Source: JAJFJD01 sp965228975
GTDB lineage: Bacteria; Pseudomonadota; Alphaproteobacteria; UBA8366
Length of the DNA stretch: 64,000 bases
Direction: 5' to 3'
Assembly: GCA_965228975.1 (NCBI GenBank)
Contig: OZ245851.1
Span: 5,580,001 to 5,644,000 of the forward strand
Shown here one piece after another: positions 34,234 to 41,666 of the stretch. Each line of letters starts with the position of its first letter. Position 1 is the stretch's first letter. The notes under the pieces were generated by a model, which was not told the origin of the DNA, searched no databases, and saw only the letters and a list, made by a program, of their open reading frames with translations. The translations under genes were made by a program, and so were the position numbers.

Positions 34234-34252
34234 AACGGGCCCCTAGCCCGTT
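34234..34252. terminator. Bidirectional hairpin over the nit / methyltransferase ends
   Basis: AACGGGC (34234-34240) pairs perfectly with GCCCGTT (34246-34252), 5-base loop. It starts right after the nit TGA and contains the TAG stop of the opposing gene. T-runs on both sides are short, so termination strength is uncertain. Confidence 0.5.
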
Positions 34253-34791
34253 CGGGTGTTCCGGGCCGCGATGTGCTGGATCACGGCCGGTTTGGGCGTC
34301 TTGGTCTCAACCTGTTCGAAATCCAACACCTCAAGCTTGCCGTCGACCGCATCGCGCAATTCATCGGGCTGCAGCAGGTAATCCGGATTGCTTGGTTTCC
34401 CGAAGGCTTCGTTGCCGGCCGCGAAGGTCTCGTAGATGAGCAGGCCCCCGGGCGCGACGAGGTCGATGATTTTGGGCAGGATCGGCCGCCATAGATAGTT
34501 CGTCACGATGACGCCGGCATAGGCATGTCCCGCGAAAGGCCAGAAACCCTCGGTTTCGAGATCTGTTTCGATGATCGCGACGTCGCTGCGCCCGCCGAGA
34601 TCGTCGAGGCTTTCGGTATCGACATCGACAAATGTCACCGGATGGCCGTTTGCCAGGAAAAGCCGGCCGTGACGGCCAGACCCGCAGGCAATATCGATCA
34701 CCTCCCCTCCGGCCGGAACTTGCCCGGAAAATCGCACAACCCAAGGGGAAGGCTCGGATTGGCCGTGGGTCGGTTCGGGGCGATCGGTCAT
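34243..34791 (-). CDS. Class I SAM-dependent methyltransferase (TehB-like size)
   Basis: 182 residues. Motif I VIDIACGSGRHGRLFL, strand-2 acid in FVDVDTESLDDL, motif II IETDLETEGFWPF and motif IV VIVTNYLWRPILP; GGLLIYETFAAGNEAFGKP follows. This pattern resembles TehB and thiopurine-type small-molecule methyltransferases. The substrate is unknown. It is on the opposite strand within a block (comF, grxC, nit, DUF1178) otherwise read rightward. Confidence 0.82.
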   Translation of the reverse strand: MTDRPEPTHGQSEPSPWVVRFSGQVPAGGEVIDIACGSGRHGRLFLANGHPVTFVDVDTESLDDLGGRSDVAIIETDLETEGFWPFAGHAYAGVIVTNYLWRPILPKIIDLVAPGGLLIYETFAAGNEAFGKPSNPDYLLQPDELRDAVDGKLEVLDFEQVETKTPKPAVIQHIAARNTRTG

Positions 34792-34889
34792 GGTTTGATA
34801 TCCGGATATCTTGCGAAAGAGGGATTACGACACAATTTATAGGCTGAGGCGAATTTGAAATACGAGGCGAATTCTGGATATAAGGCGCT

Positions 34890-35312
34890 ATGATTTCGTT
34901 CAACCTTCGTTGCGATAACGACCATGTGTTCGAGGCATGGTTCAAGGACGGCAAGACCTACGACCGCCAGGCCAAGCAGGGCAAGGTCGCGTGTCCTGTG
35001 TGCGGTGACGTAAAGGTCGCGAAGGCCCCCATGGCGCCCAACATCGCGAAAGGCGCATCGCGCGGCGTGGCCGGAAAGGCGCATGCGCAAGCGGCCGAGT
35101 TGCGCAAGACGTTGGAGAAGTTACAGAAGGAAGTCGCGGAAAATTGCGATTACGTGGGCGACAAGTTCGCCGACGAAGCACGCAAGATTCATTACGACGA
35201 AACGGAAAAACGCAACATTTACGGCGAGACCTCGGATGAAGAGGCGCAATCGCTGGAAGAAGAAGGCATCGAATTCGCGCGCATTCCCTGGTTGCCGCGC
35301 ACCAACAGCTAA
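34890..35312 (+). CDS. DUF1178 family protein
   Basis: 140 residues. Begins with MISFNLRCDNDHVFEAWF, the family signature, followed by a zinc-ribbon-like CPVCGD at about residues 35-40 and a helical, charged C-terminal half including YGETSDEEAQSL. Function is unknown; proximity to nit and glutaredoxin genes is recurrent in alphaproteobacteria. It diverges from the methyltransferase gene across 98 bp. Confidence 0.86.
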   Translation: MISFNLRCDNDHVFEAWFKDGKTYDRQAKQGKVACPVCGDVKVAKAPMAPNIAKGASRGVAGKAHAQAAELRKTLEKLQKEVAENCDYVGDKFADEARKIHYDETEKRNIYGETSDEEAQSLEEEGIEFARIPWLPRTNS

Positions 35313-35474
35313 CGCCGTTCCAACGCCCGAATCGGCGATTCTTTGCACATAGCCGTAATGTTGCGGGTGTGCCCTGCCTGACGTACATGCGCGGGTCCGC
35401 TATCCTGCGGGCCCCGTTCCTAATTTAATTCTCCAAAAGGCCGGCGGGTCGCCGGCATCGCAGCGAGGTTTGTC

Positions 35475-37022
35475 GTGGCAGAAAAGAAAAATGTCCTTCT
35501 GATCGTGGTCGACCAATGGCGGGGCGATACCCTGTCCTATATCGGCCATCCGTCGGTCCAGACACCGCATCTCGACGCGCTGTGCCGGGACGGCACGGTT
35601 TTCCGCAACCACTACACGCAATGTGCGCCGTGTGGCCCGGCGCGCGCCTCCCTCCTGACCAGCCTTTACATGATGAACCATCGCGTCGTTCAAAACGGCA
35701 TTCCGATGGATACCCGTCATGCCACCCTGCCGATGGAAATGCGTAAACATGGTTACGACTCCGCGCTGGTCGGTTATACGACGACATCGCCCGATCCCCG
35801 CCTGACGCCATCCGACGACCCGCGCTACAAGTTCCGCGGCGCGTTGATGCCGGGCTGGACACCGATCGCACCGATGGACCCGGCGCGCCGGCCGTATTTT
35901 AACTGGCTGCGCCAGCACGGCATGGAACTGCCGGACCCGCCGGAGGATATCTGGCTGCCGGCCGAGGACCACGACGCGCCCGGCGGCGCCACGCGGGCGC
36001 CCTCCCGTATTTCGGCGGAGCTGTCGGACACGAGCTGGACGACCAAGCACGGCCTCGCCTATCTGCGCGGCGTCGAACGGCAGAACTGGTTCATGCATCT
36101 GGGCTACTTCCGGCCGCATCCCCCCTTCATCGCGCCGGCACCCTACAACGAGAGTCACGATCCCGACGATGCACCGAGCCCGGTCCGGGCAGCGACCCGC
36201 GAGGCGGAGGCGGAACAGCACCCGTTACTCGACCACTACATCCGGACCGAGAAGCAGTCGAAGTTCTTCCGCGACGGCACCGGTCTCGCCAGCGACATGA
36301 ACGAGGAGGAGGTGCGGGTGATGCGCGCCGCCTATTACGGCCTGATGAAGGAGATCGACGATCACATCGGCCGGATCGTCGCCTATCTGAAAGAAAGCGG
36401 ACAGTACGACAACACGTTGATCGTCTTTACGTCGGACCATGCGGAGATGCTGGGCGACCACTATCTGCTGGGCAAGATCGGTTACTTCGATCAGTCCTTC
36501 CATATTCCGATGATCGTGCGCGACCCGTCGCCGGAAGCGGACTCCATGCGAGGTCAGATCGTCGATGCCTTCACCGAGACCGTCGACGTCATGCCGACGA
36601 TCCTGGATTGGGTCGGCGGCGCGGTGCCGCACACCTGTGACGGCGCATCCTTGCTACCGCTCTGCCGGGGACCGAAACCGGACGATTGGCGGGTTGAGGT
36701 GCATTTCGAGTTCGATTTCCGGCCCTATTTCAACAACGCGACCAATCCGCCGCCGTTTGGCTTGACACTCGACCAATGCGGCCTCTGCGTGATTCGGGAT
36801 GAAAAGTACAAATATGTCCATTTCGAAGCATTGCCGCCGTTGTTGTTCGACATGGAAGCAGATCCCGGCCAGCTGGTGAACCTCGCGAAGGATCCGGCCA
36901 AAGCGCCGATCATGCTGGATTACGCGCAAAGAATGCTGTCCTGGCGCATGCGCAACGCGGACCGGACACTGACAGGCTATTCGGCGACGCCGGACGGGCT
37001 GATCAATCGCCGCGAAACCTAG
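35475..37022 (+). CDS. Formylglycine-dependent sulfatase / phosphonate monoester hydrolase
   Basis: 515 residues from a GTG start. Alkaline-phosphatase-superfamily fold with the maturation motif C53-G-P-A-R57, whose Cys would be converted to formylglycine. Metal ligands are suggested by VVDQWRGD near residue 13 and FTSDHAEMLGDH in the C-terminal half. Length, the QCAPCGPARASLL context and absence of a signal peptide resemble cytosolic phosphonate monoester hydrolases more than secreted arylsulfatases, so substrate class is open. No maturase gene is nearby. Confidence 0.87.
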   Translation: MAEKKNVLLIVVDQWRGDTLSYIGHPSVQTPHLDALCRDGTVFRNHYTQCAPCGPARASLLTSLYMMNHRVVQNGIPMDTRHATLPMEMRKHGYDSALVGYTTTSPDPRLTPSDDPRYKFRGALMPGWTPIAPMDPARRPYFNWLRQHGMELPDPPEDIWLPAEDHDAPGGATRAPSRISAELSDTSWTTKHGLAYLRGVERQNWFMHLGYFRPHPPFIAPAPYNESHDPDDAPSPVRAATREAEAEQHPLLDHYIRTEKQSKFFRDGTGLASDMNEEEVRVMRAAYYGLMKEIDDHIGRIVAYLKESGQYDNTLIVFTSDHAEMLGDHYLLGKIGYFDQSFHIPMIVRDPSPEADSMRGQIVDAFTETVDVMPTILDWVGGAVPHTCDGASLLPLCRGPKPDDWRVEVHFEFDFRPYFNNATNPPPFGLTLDQCGLCVIRDEKYKYVHFEALPPLLFDMEADPGQLVNLAKDPAKAPIMLDYAQRMLSWRMRNADRTLTGYSATPDGLINRRET

Positions 37023-37028
37023 CCCCGT

Positions 37029-37949
37029 TCAGGTATAGACAGGGGTGCGCCAGTCGGCGTGATCGGATGATACGCCGGTTACCGTGTCGAGATAGCTTTT
37101 TTGAAGCGCCCGGGTCACCGGTCCCACCGCGCCGTCACCGACCGGAATGCCGTCGAGGCTGATGATCGGCGTCACCTCCGCCAGCGTGCCGCACAGGAAG
37201 GCTTCGTCCGCGGCATACACCTCGGTGCGGTCGACATCGCGTTCCTGCGTCTCCATGTCTTGCGTCTCGCGCAGCAGGTGCATCAGCGTGTCGCGTGTGA
37301 TGCTCTCCAACAGGTCGTTCGACGGGGATGGGGTCACGGGACGCCCGCTCCGGATCAGGAACAGCGTCGCGCCGGGTCCTTCGGACACCTTGCCGCGGCT
37401 GTTCAGGAAGATCGCCCGGTCGAAGCCGCCGGCGCGGGCCTCCAGCTCGGCCAACCGGCCGTTCACGTAGTTGGCGTTGCATTTGATCCGGACCGGTAAA
37501 GCGTTGTCCGCCGTCCGCGCCCAGGAACTGGTGCCGGCGGTTAGGCCGCTGCGCATGAACGGGTGCGGCGGGCACGGTCCGCCCATCGCATAGACACCGA
37601 CCGGGCCGTTGTCCGTACGCGCACCGTCGGCATCGTCGAGCACGGCCATGATGCGCATCTGGATCGTCGTCTTGAAGTCGTTGGCCCGGATCATGTCGAG
37701 GACGCAGGCCTCCAGTTGCTCGATCGAATACGTGTCGTCCAACCGCAGCAGCTTCATCGATTGCTTGAGGCGCGCGAGATGTTCGCGCAGCCGGAATACG
37801 TAAAGCTGCTCGTCATCCGCGTTCCAATACCCGCGAATACCTTCGAAGACGCCGATTCCGTATTTCGCGGCCGGCGACGCGATGTTGATTTTCGCCTCGG
37901 CGCTGGGAATAACCTTACCGTTGACGGTCATGTAGGTCGTGTCGCTCAT
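37029..37949 (-). CDS. ilvE: Branched-chain-amino-acid aminotransferase
   Basis: 306 residues from the ATG at 37949 (MSDTTYMTVNGKVIPSAEAKI); upstream codons in frame are not conserved sequence. Fold-type IV PLP enzyme. The Schiff-base Lys is in VRIKCNANYVNGRLA at about residue 160; the cofactor Glu lies in SEGPGATLFLI; and ESITRDTLMHL follows. It interconverts Leu, Ile and Val with their 2-oxoacids. The stop lies 6 bp from the end of the convergent sulfatase gene. Confidence 0.93.
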   Translation of the reverse strand: MSDTTYMTVNGKVIPSAEAKINIASPAAKYGIGVFEGIRGYWNADDEQLYVFRLREHLARLKQSMKLLRLDDTYSIEQLEACVLDMIRANDFKTTIQMRIMAVLDDADGARTDNGPVGVYAMGGPCPPHPFMRSGLTAGTSSWARTADNALPVRIKCNANYVNGRLAELEARAGGFDRAIFLNSRGKVSEGPGATLFLIRSGRPVTPSPSNDLLESITRDTLMHLLRETQDMETQERDVDRTEVYAADEAFLCGTLAEVTPIISLDGIPVGDGAVGPVTRALQKSYLDTVTGVSSDHADWRTPVYT

Positions 37950-38070
37950 GGAAAGTTCCCTCGGTCGCGTTTTTCGGATTTGTCGCCTGCGGTAGGGGCG
38001 CGTGATTTGGCGTTTCCCCGAAAGGTCTGACAAGATTGGGGCAGGCGATAGTTTAGGAAGGAATCAGGTC

Positions 38071-38502
38071 ATGGGTAAACTTCGGCACATCGCATTGAGC
38101 GTTCGCGATCTGGAAGAGGCGGCGAACTTCTATGAAAAGGCTTTCGGCATGGAGCGGGTACGCCAGTCCGACGTCGCGGTCATGATGTCCGATGGCGTGG
38201 TCAGCCTCGCCCTACTGCACCTGCGGTCTAACGACAACGCACCCGACGAGCGCGGGTCCGATTTCATCGGCATTCATCATCTTGGCTTCCTCGTCGACGA
38301 CATGGACGAGGCCTGCGCCTCGATCGAGGAGGCCGGCGGCTATTACCACGGTCAGGTCAAGAATGTCGGCGCCGGCCCGAAGCATGAGCGGAAATACCGC
38401 GACCCCAACGGTGTCGTCTTCGATGTGGCGACGAAGGACCATGCGCAATCGTCTTGGCGTCTTGAGGTCGACGCGTCGACCAATATCGGAAACGGGGACT
38501 AG
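38071..38502 (+). CDS. VOC-family (glyoxalase-fold) protein
   Basis: 143 residues from the ATG at 38071, with an AGGAAGGA purine stretch about 9 bases upstream. Candidate ligands: His6 in LRHIALSV and the His in IHHLGFLVDD. The usual second-module Glu position reads NGVVFDVATKD, an Asp or none, so metal binding may differ from glyoxalase I. Stop TAG is 2 bp from the end of the convergent dehydrogenase gene. Substrate unknown. Confidence 0.8.
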   Translation: MGKLRHIALSVRDLEEAANFYEKAFGMERVRQSDVAVMMSDGVVSLALLHLRSNDNAPDERGSDFIGIHHLGFLVDDMDEACASIEEAGGYYHGQVKNVGAGPKHERKYRDPNGVVFDVATKDHAQSSWRLEVDASTNIGNGD

Positions 38503-38504
38503 GC

Positions 38505-39467
38505 TCAGTTCTTTTCCGGCGTCAGGATTCGGACCGGCTTGCCGTCGAGCCAGGCCTTGATGTCCTCCAGTGCGCCGCCGTACCACAGATCGTAATTCTC
38601 GCGAGTGAACCCGCCGATATGCGGCGTGATGATGCTGTTGGGCAGCGTCCGCAACGGATCGCCCTGCGGTAGCGGCTCGGTGCCGAACACATCGAGGCCC
38701 GCGCCGGCAATGACGCTATTCTGCACGGCGCGCACCAGGGCTTCCTCGTCGACGATCGGGCCTCGCGCCGTGTTGACCAGATACGCGGTCGGCTTCATGC
38801 GCGCCAGATCTTCCTCTCCGACCAGACCTCGGCTGCGGTCGCTCAGCACGACATGGACGGAGACGTAATCGGACCGAGTGAAAAGTTCGTCCTTTTCGAC
38901 GCGACGGGCGCCGACCTCCTGCGCGCGTTCGTCGGTGAGATTGGGACTCCAGGCGATGACCTCCATGTCGAACATCTTGCCGATCTGCGCCACCTTCGAG
39001 CCGAGTTTGCCGAGACCGATGACGCCGAGCACCTTGCCGGCCAGGCCGTCGGCGACCGTGACGCCCCAGTGACCCTCGCGGGTGCCGAGGTCTTCCGTCG
39101 GAATGCGCTTCGCCAATCCCAGGATGAGACCCCAGGTCAGTTCGGCCGTCGGCGTGTGCCCCAACTCGGTATGGCAGACCAGCACGTCATGGTCGGCGCA
39201 GGCCGCGAGGTCGATCGATTTGTTGCGCCCGCTGGTCGTGATCAGCAGTTTCAGGTTGGGCAGGGTTTCGATCAGCGCGCGGGGAAACGGCGTCCGTTCG
39301 CGCATGATGACCAGGACGTCATAGGGATGCAGCCGGTCGGTCAAAGCCGCTTGATCGGTCAGATGGTCCTGGTAGGCATCGACCGAACACGCCGCCGGGA
39401 GTGAGTCCCAGTCCGCCGATTTGAGCGCGACGTTCTGATAGTCGTCCAGGAGGGCGATCCGGGTCAT
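38505..39467 (-). CDS. D-2-hydroxyacid dehydrogenase, NAD(P)-dependent
   Basis: 320 residues. Rossmann motif GVIGLGKLGSKVAQ at about 146-159; catalytic Arg in NTARGPIVDE (about 237), Glu in GTEPLPQGDPL and His in TPHIGGFTRENY (about 286). The family reduces 2-oxoacids or oxidises D-2-hydroxyacids (phosphoglycerate, glyoxylate, lactate types); the exact substrate cannot be told. It follows ubiG by 13 bp on the same strand. Confidence 0.9.
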   Translation of the reverse strand: MTRIALLDDYQNVALKSADWDSLPAACSVDAYQDHLTDQAALTDRLHPYDVLVIMRERTPFPRALIETLPNLKLLITTSGRNKSIDLAACADHDVLVCHTELGHTPTAELTWGLILGLAKRIPTEDLGTREGHWGVTVADGLAGKVLGVIGLGKLGSKVAQIGKMFDMEVIAWSPNLTDERAQEVGARRVEKDELFTRSDYVSVHVVLSDRSRGLVGEEDLARMKPTAYLVNTARGPIVDEEALVRAVQNSVIAGAGLDVFGTEPLPQGDPLRTLPNSIITPHIGGFTRENYDLWYGGALEDIKAWLDGKPVRILTPEKN

Positions 39468-39480
39468 TTTGAGCTCCCTG

Positions 39481-40251
39481 TCATGTCGATTCGGGTTTTT
39501 CGGCGATCGCGATGTAGTTCACGTCGAGGTCGCGGGGCGACAGCGACCATTGGTCCTTGAGCAGGTTGAAGATGACGCCGGTCACGTCGGTCATCGCCAT
39601 ACCCGATTGCCGCAGCGGCGCGGCAAGTTCCGACGGCCGCACGAAGCGGCGCCATTCATGGGTTCCGCGCGGCAGCCAGCGCATCACGTATTCCGCACCG
39701 ACGATGGCGAACAGATAGGATTTCGGCGTCCGGTTCAACGTCGCGAGAAACATCAGGCCGCCCGGCCGGACCAATTGCGCGCAGTCGGCGATGAAAGCGT
39801 CCCGATCGGCGACATGCTCGATCACCTCCATATTGAGGACGACGTCGAACGTGCGGCCTTCATTGGCGACGTCGGACGCGGTCGCGAAACGATAGTCGAT
39901 TGACAACCCCATCTGTTTGGCGTGGACGCGCGCCACTTCGACGTTGCGTTCGGTCGCGTCGATCCCGGTGACCGACGCACCGAGGCGCGCCATCGGCTCT
40001 GCGAGCAGGCCGCCCCCGCATCCCACGTCGACCACGGACAATCCGTCAAGCGGCCGGGCGGACCGGGGGTCGCGGCCGAAATGCGCCGCGATGCGGTCGC
40101 GCAGTAGCTCCAGGCGGATCGGATTGAACTTGTGCAGCGGCCGGAACTTACCGTCCGGATCCCACCATTCTTCCGCGATGGCGGCGAATTTGGCCAATTC
40201 CGCATCGTCGACGGTGCGGTCCAACGCGCGGGGCGTTTGCTTTTCCATCAT
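39481..40251 (-). CDS. ubiG: Ubiquinone biosynthesis O-methyltransferase
   Basis: 256 residues from the ATG at 40251; an in-frame ATG at 40290 would add 13 residues, and neither has a clear Shine-Dalgarno. Catalyses both O-methylations of the ubiquinone ring. The N-terminal EELAKF-like helix reads AELAKFAAIAEEWWDPDGKFRPLH, the family signature; SAM motif I is VVDVGCGGGLL; and NMEVIEHVAD follows. C-terminal LSPRDLDVNYIA is also typical. It is divergent from lysC. Confidence 0.92.
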   Translation of the reverse strand: MMEKQTPRALDRTVDDAELAKFAAIAEEWWDPDGKFRPLHKFNPIRLELLRDRIAAHFGRDPRSARPLDGLSVVDVGCGGGLLAEPMARLGASVTGIDATERNVEVARVHAKQMGLSIDYRFATASDVANEGRTFDVVLNMEVIEHVADRDAFIADCAQLVRPGGLMFLATLNRTPKSYLFAIVGAEYVMRWLPRGTHEWRRFVRPSELAAPLRQSGMAMTDVTGVIFNLLKDQWSLSPRDLDVNYIAIAEKPEST

Positions 40252-40382
40252 GGTATTAGCCGGGTCCGTGCGGATGTGGGGGCCTTGCATGGCCGCTATG
40301 CAGAGAGTATGGATACGCCGCCTTCGCGGGGCAACCTCTGGCGCGGGCCAGAGGCGTTAATTTCCGCATTAGGGTCAGGATT

Positions 40383-41603
40383 ATGGCGCGGATCGTAATG
40401 AAATTCGGCGGCACGTCGGTGGCCGACCTGGACCGTATTCGCAATGCGGCGAAGCGGATCAAGGCCGAGTACGACCAAGGCCATGAGATCGCCGTCGCGG
40501 TCTCGGCGATGGCCGGCGAGACCAACCGATTGGTCGATTTCGTCACGAGCGCGAACAAACTGCACGACGCGCGCGAATACGATGTGGTGGTGTCGTCAGG
40601 CGAGCAGGTGACGAGCGGCTTGATGGCGCTGACGCTGCAGGAAATGGGGTTGCCCGCGCGATCGTGGCTCGCATGGCAACTGCCGATCCAGACCGACGAC
40701 GTGCACGGCAAGGCGCGTATCCAGGCCGTCGAAACCGGCAAGATGATCGAACGGTTTGCCGACCGGCAGATTGCCGTCGTCGCCGGTTTCCAGGGGGTGT
40801 CGCCGGACCAACGGGTGACCACGCTGGGCCGGGGCGGGTCGGATACCAGCGCCGTGGCGCTTGCTGCCGCCCTCGAGGCCGACCGCTGCGATATCTATAC
40901 CGACGTGGACGGGGTCTATACCTCCGATCCGCGGATCGTGACGAAGGCGCGCAAGCTCGATCGCATCACCTACGAAGAGATGCTCGAAATGGCGTCGCAG
41001 GGGGCGAAGGTCCTGCAGACCCGGTCGGTCGAGTTGGCCATGAAAGCGGGCGTGCGCTTGCAGGTATTATCGAGTTTCCGGGAAGAGCCCGGAACCCTGG
41101 TTGTTGATGAGGACGAGATCGTGGAACATCAGATCGTCAGTGGAATTGCCTATAGCCGGGACGAGGCGAAGATCAGCCTCGCAGGCGTATCGGATAAGCC
41201 CGGTGTGGCGGCGGGAATTTTCGGCCCGCTCTCCGAGGCGAATGTGAATGTCGATATGATCGTCCAAAGCATGGCCGCCGACGGCCAGCGGACGGATATG
41301 ACATTCACCGTCGGGAAAGCCGATTTCGACAGGGCGATGGAAGTGTTGAACGGCGTTAAGGATGCCGTCGGCTGCAACGATGTCCTGTCCGATCAGGATG
41401 TCGTCAAGATTTCGGTGATCGGCGTCGGCATGCGCAGTCACGCGGGCGTCGCACAGGTGATGTTCCGTACGCTCGCGGAGAAGGGTATAAACATCCAAGT
41501 AATTTCAACCTCGGAAATCAAGATCAGCGTCTTGGTAGCCGAGGAGTATACGGAACTGGCGCTGCGTGCGTTGCACACCGCGTACGGGTTGGATACCGAT
41601 TGA
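40383..41603 (+). CDS. lysC: Aspartate kinase
   Basis: 406 residues. First step of Lys, Met, Thr and diaminopimelate synthesis. Kinase domain with KFGGTS at residues 7-12, GRGGSDTSAVALAAAL and TDVDGVYTSDPR; then two ACT domains (about 265-400), the second with IQVISTSEIKISVLV, for feedback control by lysine and/or threonine. Single-polypeptide type without a homoserine dehydrogenase fusion. ptsP follows 63 bp later, a conserved alphaproteobacterial pairing. Confidence 0.96.
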   Translation: MARIVMKFGGTSVADLDRIRNAAKRIKAEYDQGHEIAVAVSAMAGETNRLVDFVTSANKLHDAREYDVVVSSGEQVTSGLMALTLQEMGLPARSWLAWQLPIQTDDVHGKARIQAVETGKMIERFADRQIAVVAGFQGVSPDQRVTTLGRGGSDTSAVALAAALEADRCDIYTDVDGVYTSDPRIVTKARKLDRITYEEMLEMASQGAKVLQTRSVELAMKAGVRLQVLSSFREEPGTLVVDEDEIVEHQIVSGIAYSRDEAKISLAGVSDKPGVAAGIFGPLSEANVNVDMIVQSMAADGQRTDMTFTVGKADFDRAMEVLNGVKDAVGCNDVLSDQDVVKISVIGVGMRSHAGVAQVMFRTLAEKGINIQVISTSEIKISVLVAEEYTELALRALHTAYGLDTD

Positions 41604-41610
41604 CGGCGAC

Positions 41611-41641
41611 GCCCGCCGTTGGCAGTGGGCACGAGGCGGGC
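41611..41641. repeat. Hairpin between lysC and ptsP
   Basis: GCCCGCC (41611-41617) pairs with GGCGGGC (41635-41641) around a 17-base loop. It lies 8 bases past the lysC stop and 25 bases before the ptsP start; no T-run follows, so at most it would attenuate or protect the lysC transcript end. Confidence 0.4.
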
Positions 41642-41666
41642 TAGCGGCGTAGAACAGGTTTAGCGG

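Noticed and set aside
35475..37022. Secreted arylsulfatase
   Set aside because: There is no signal peptide, and the CGPAR context with this length is closer to cytosolic phosphonate monoester hydrolases; substrate left open.
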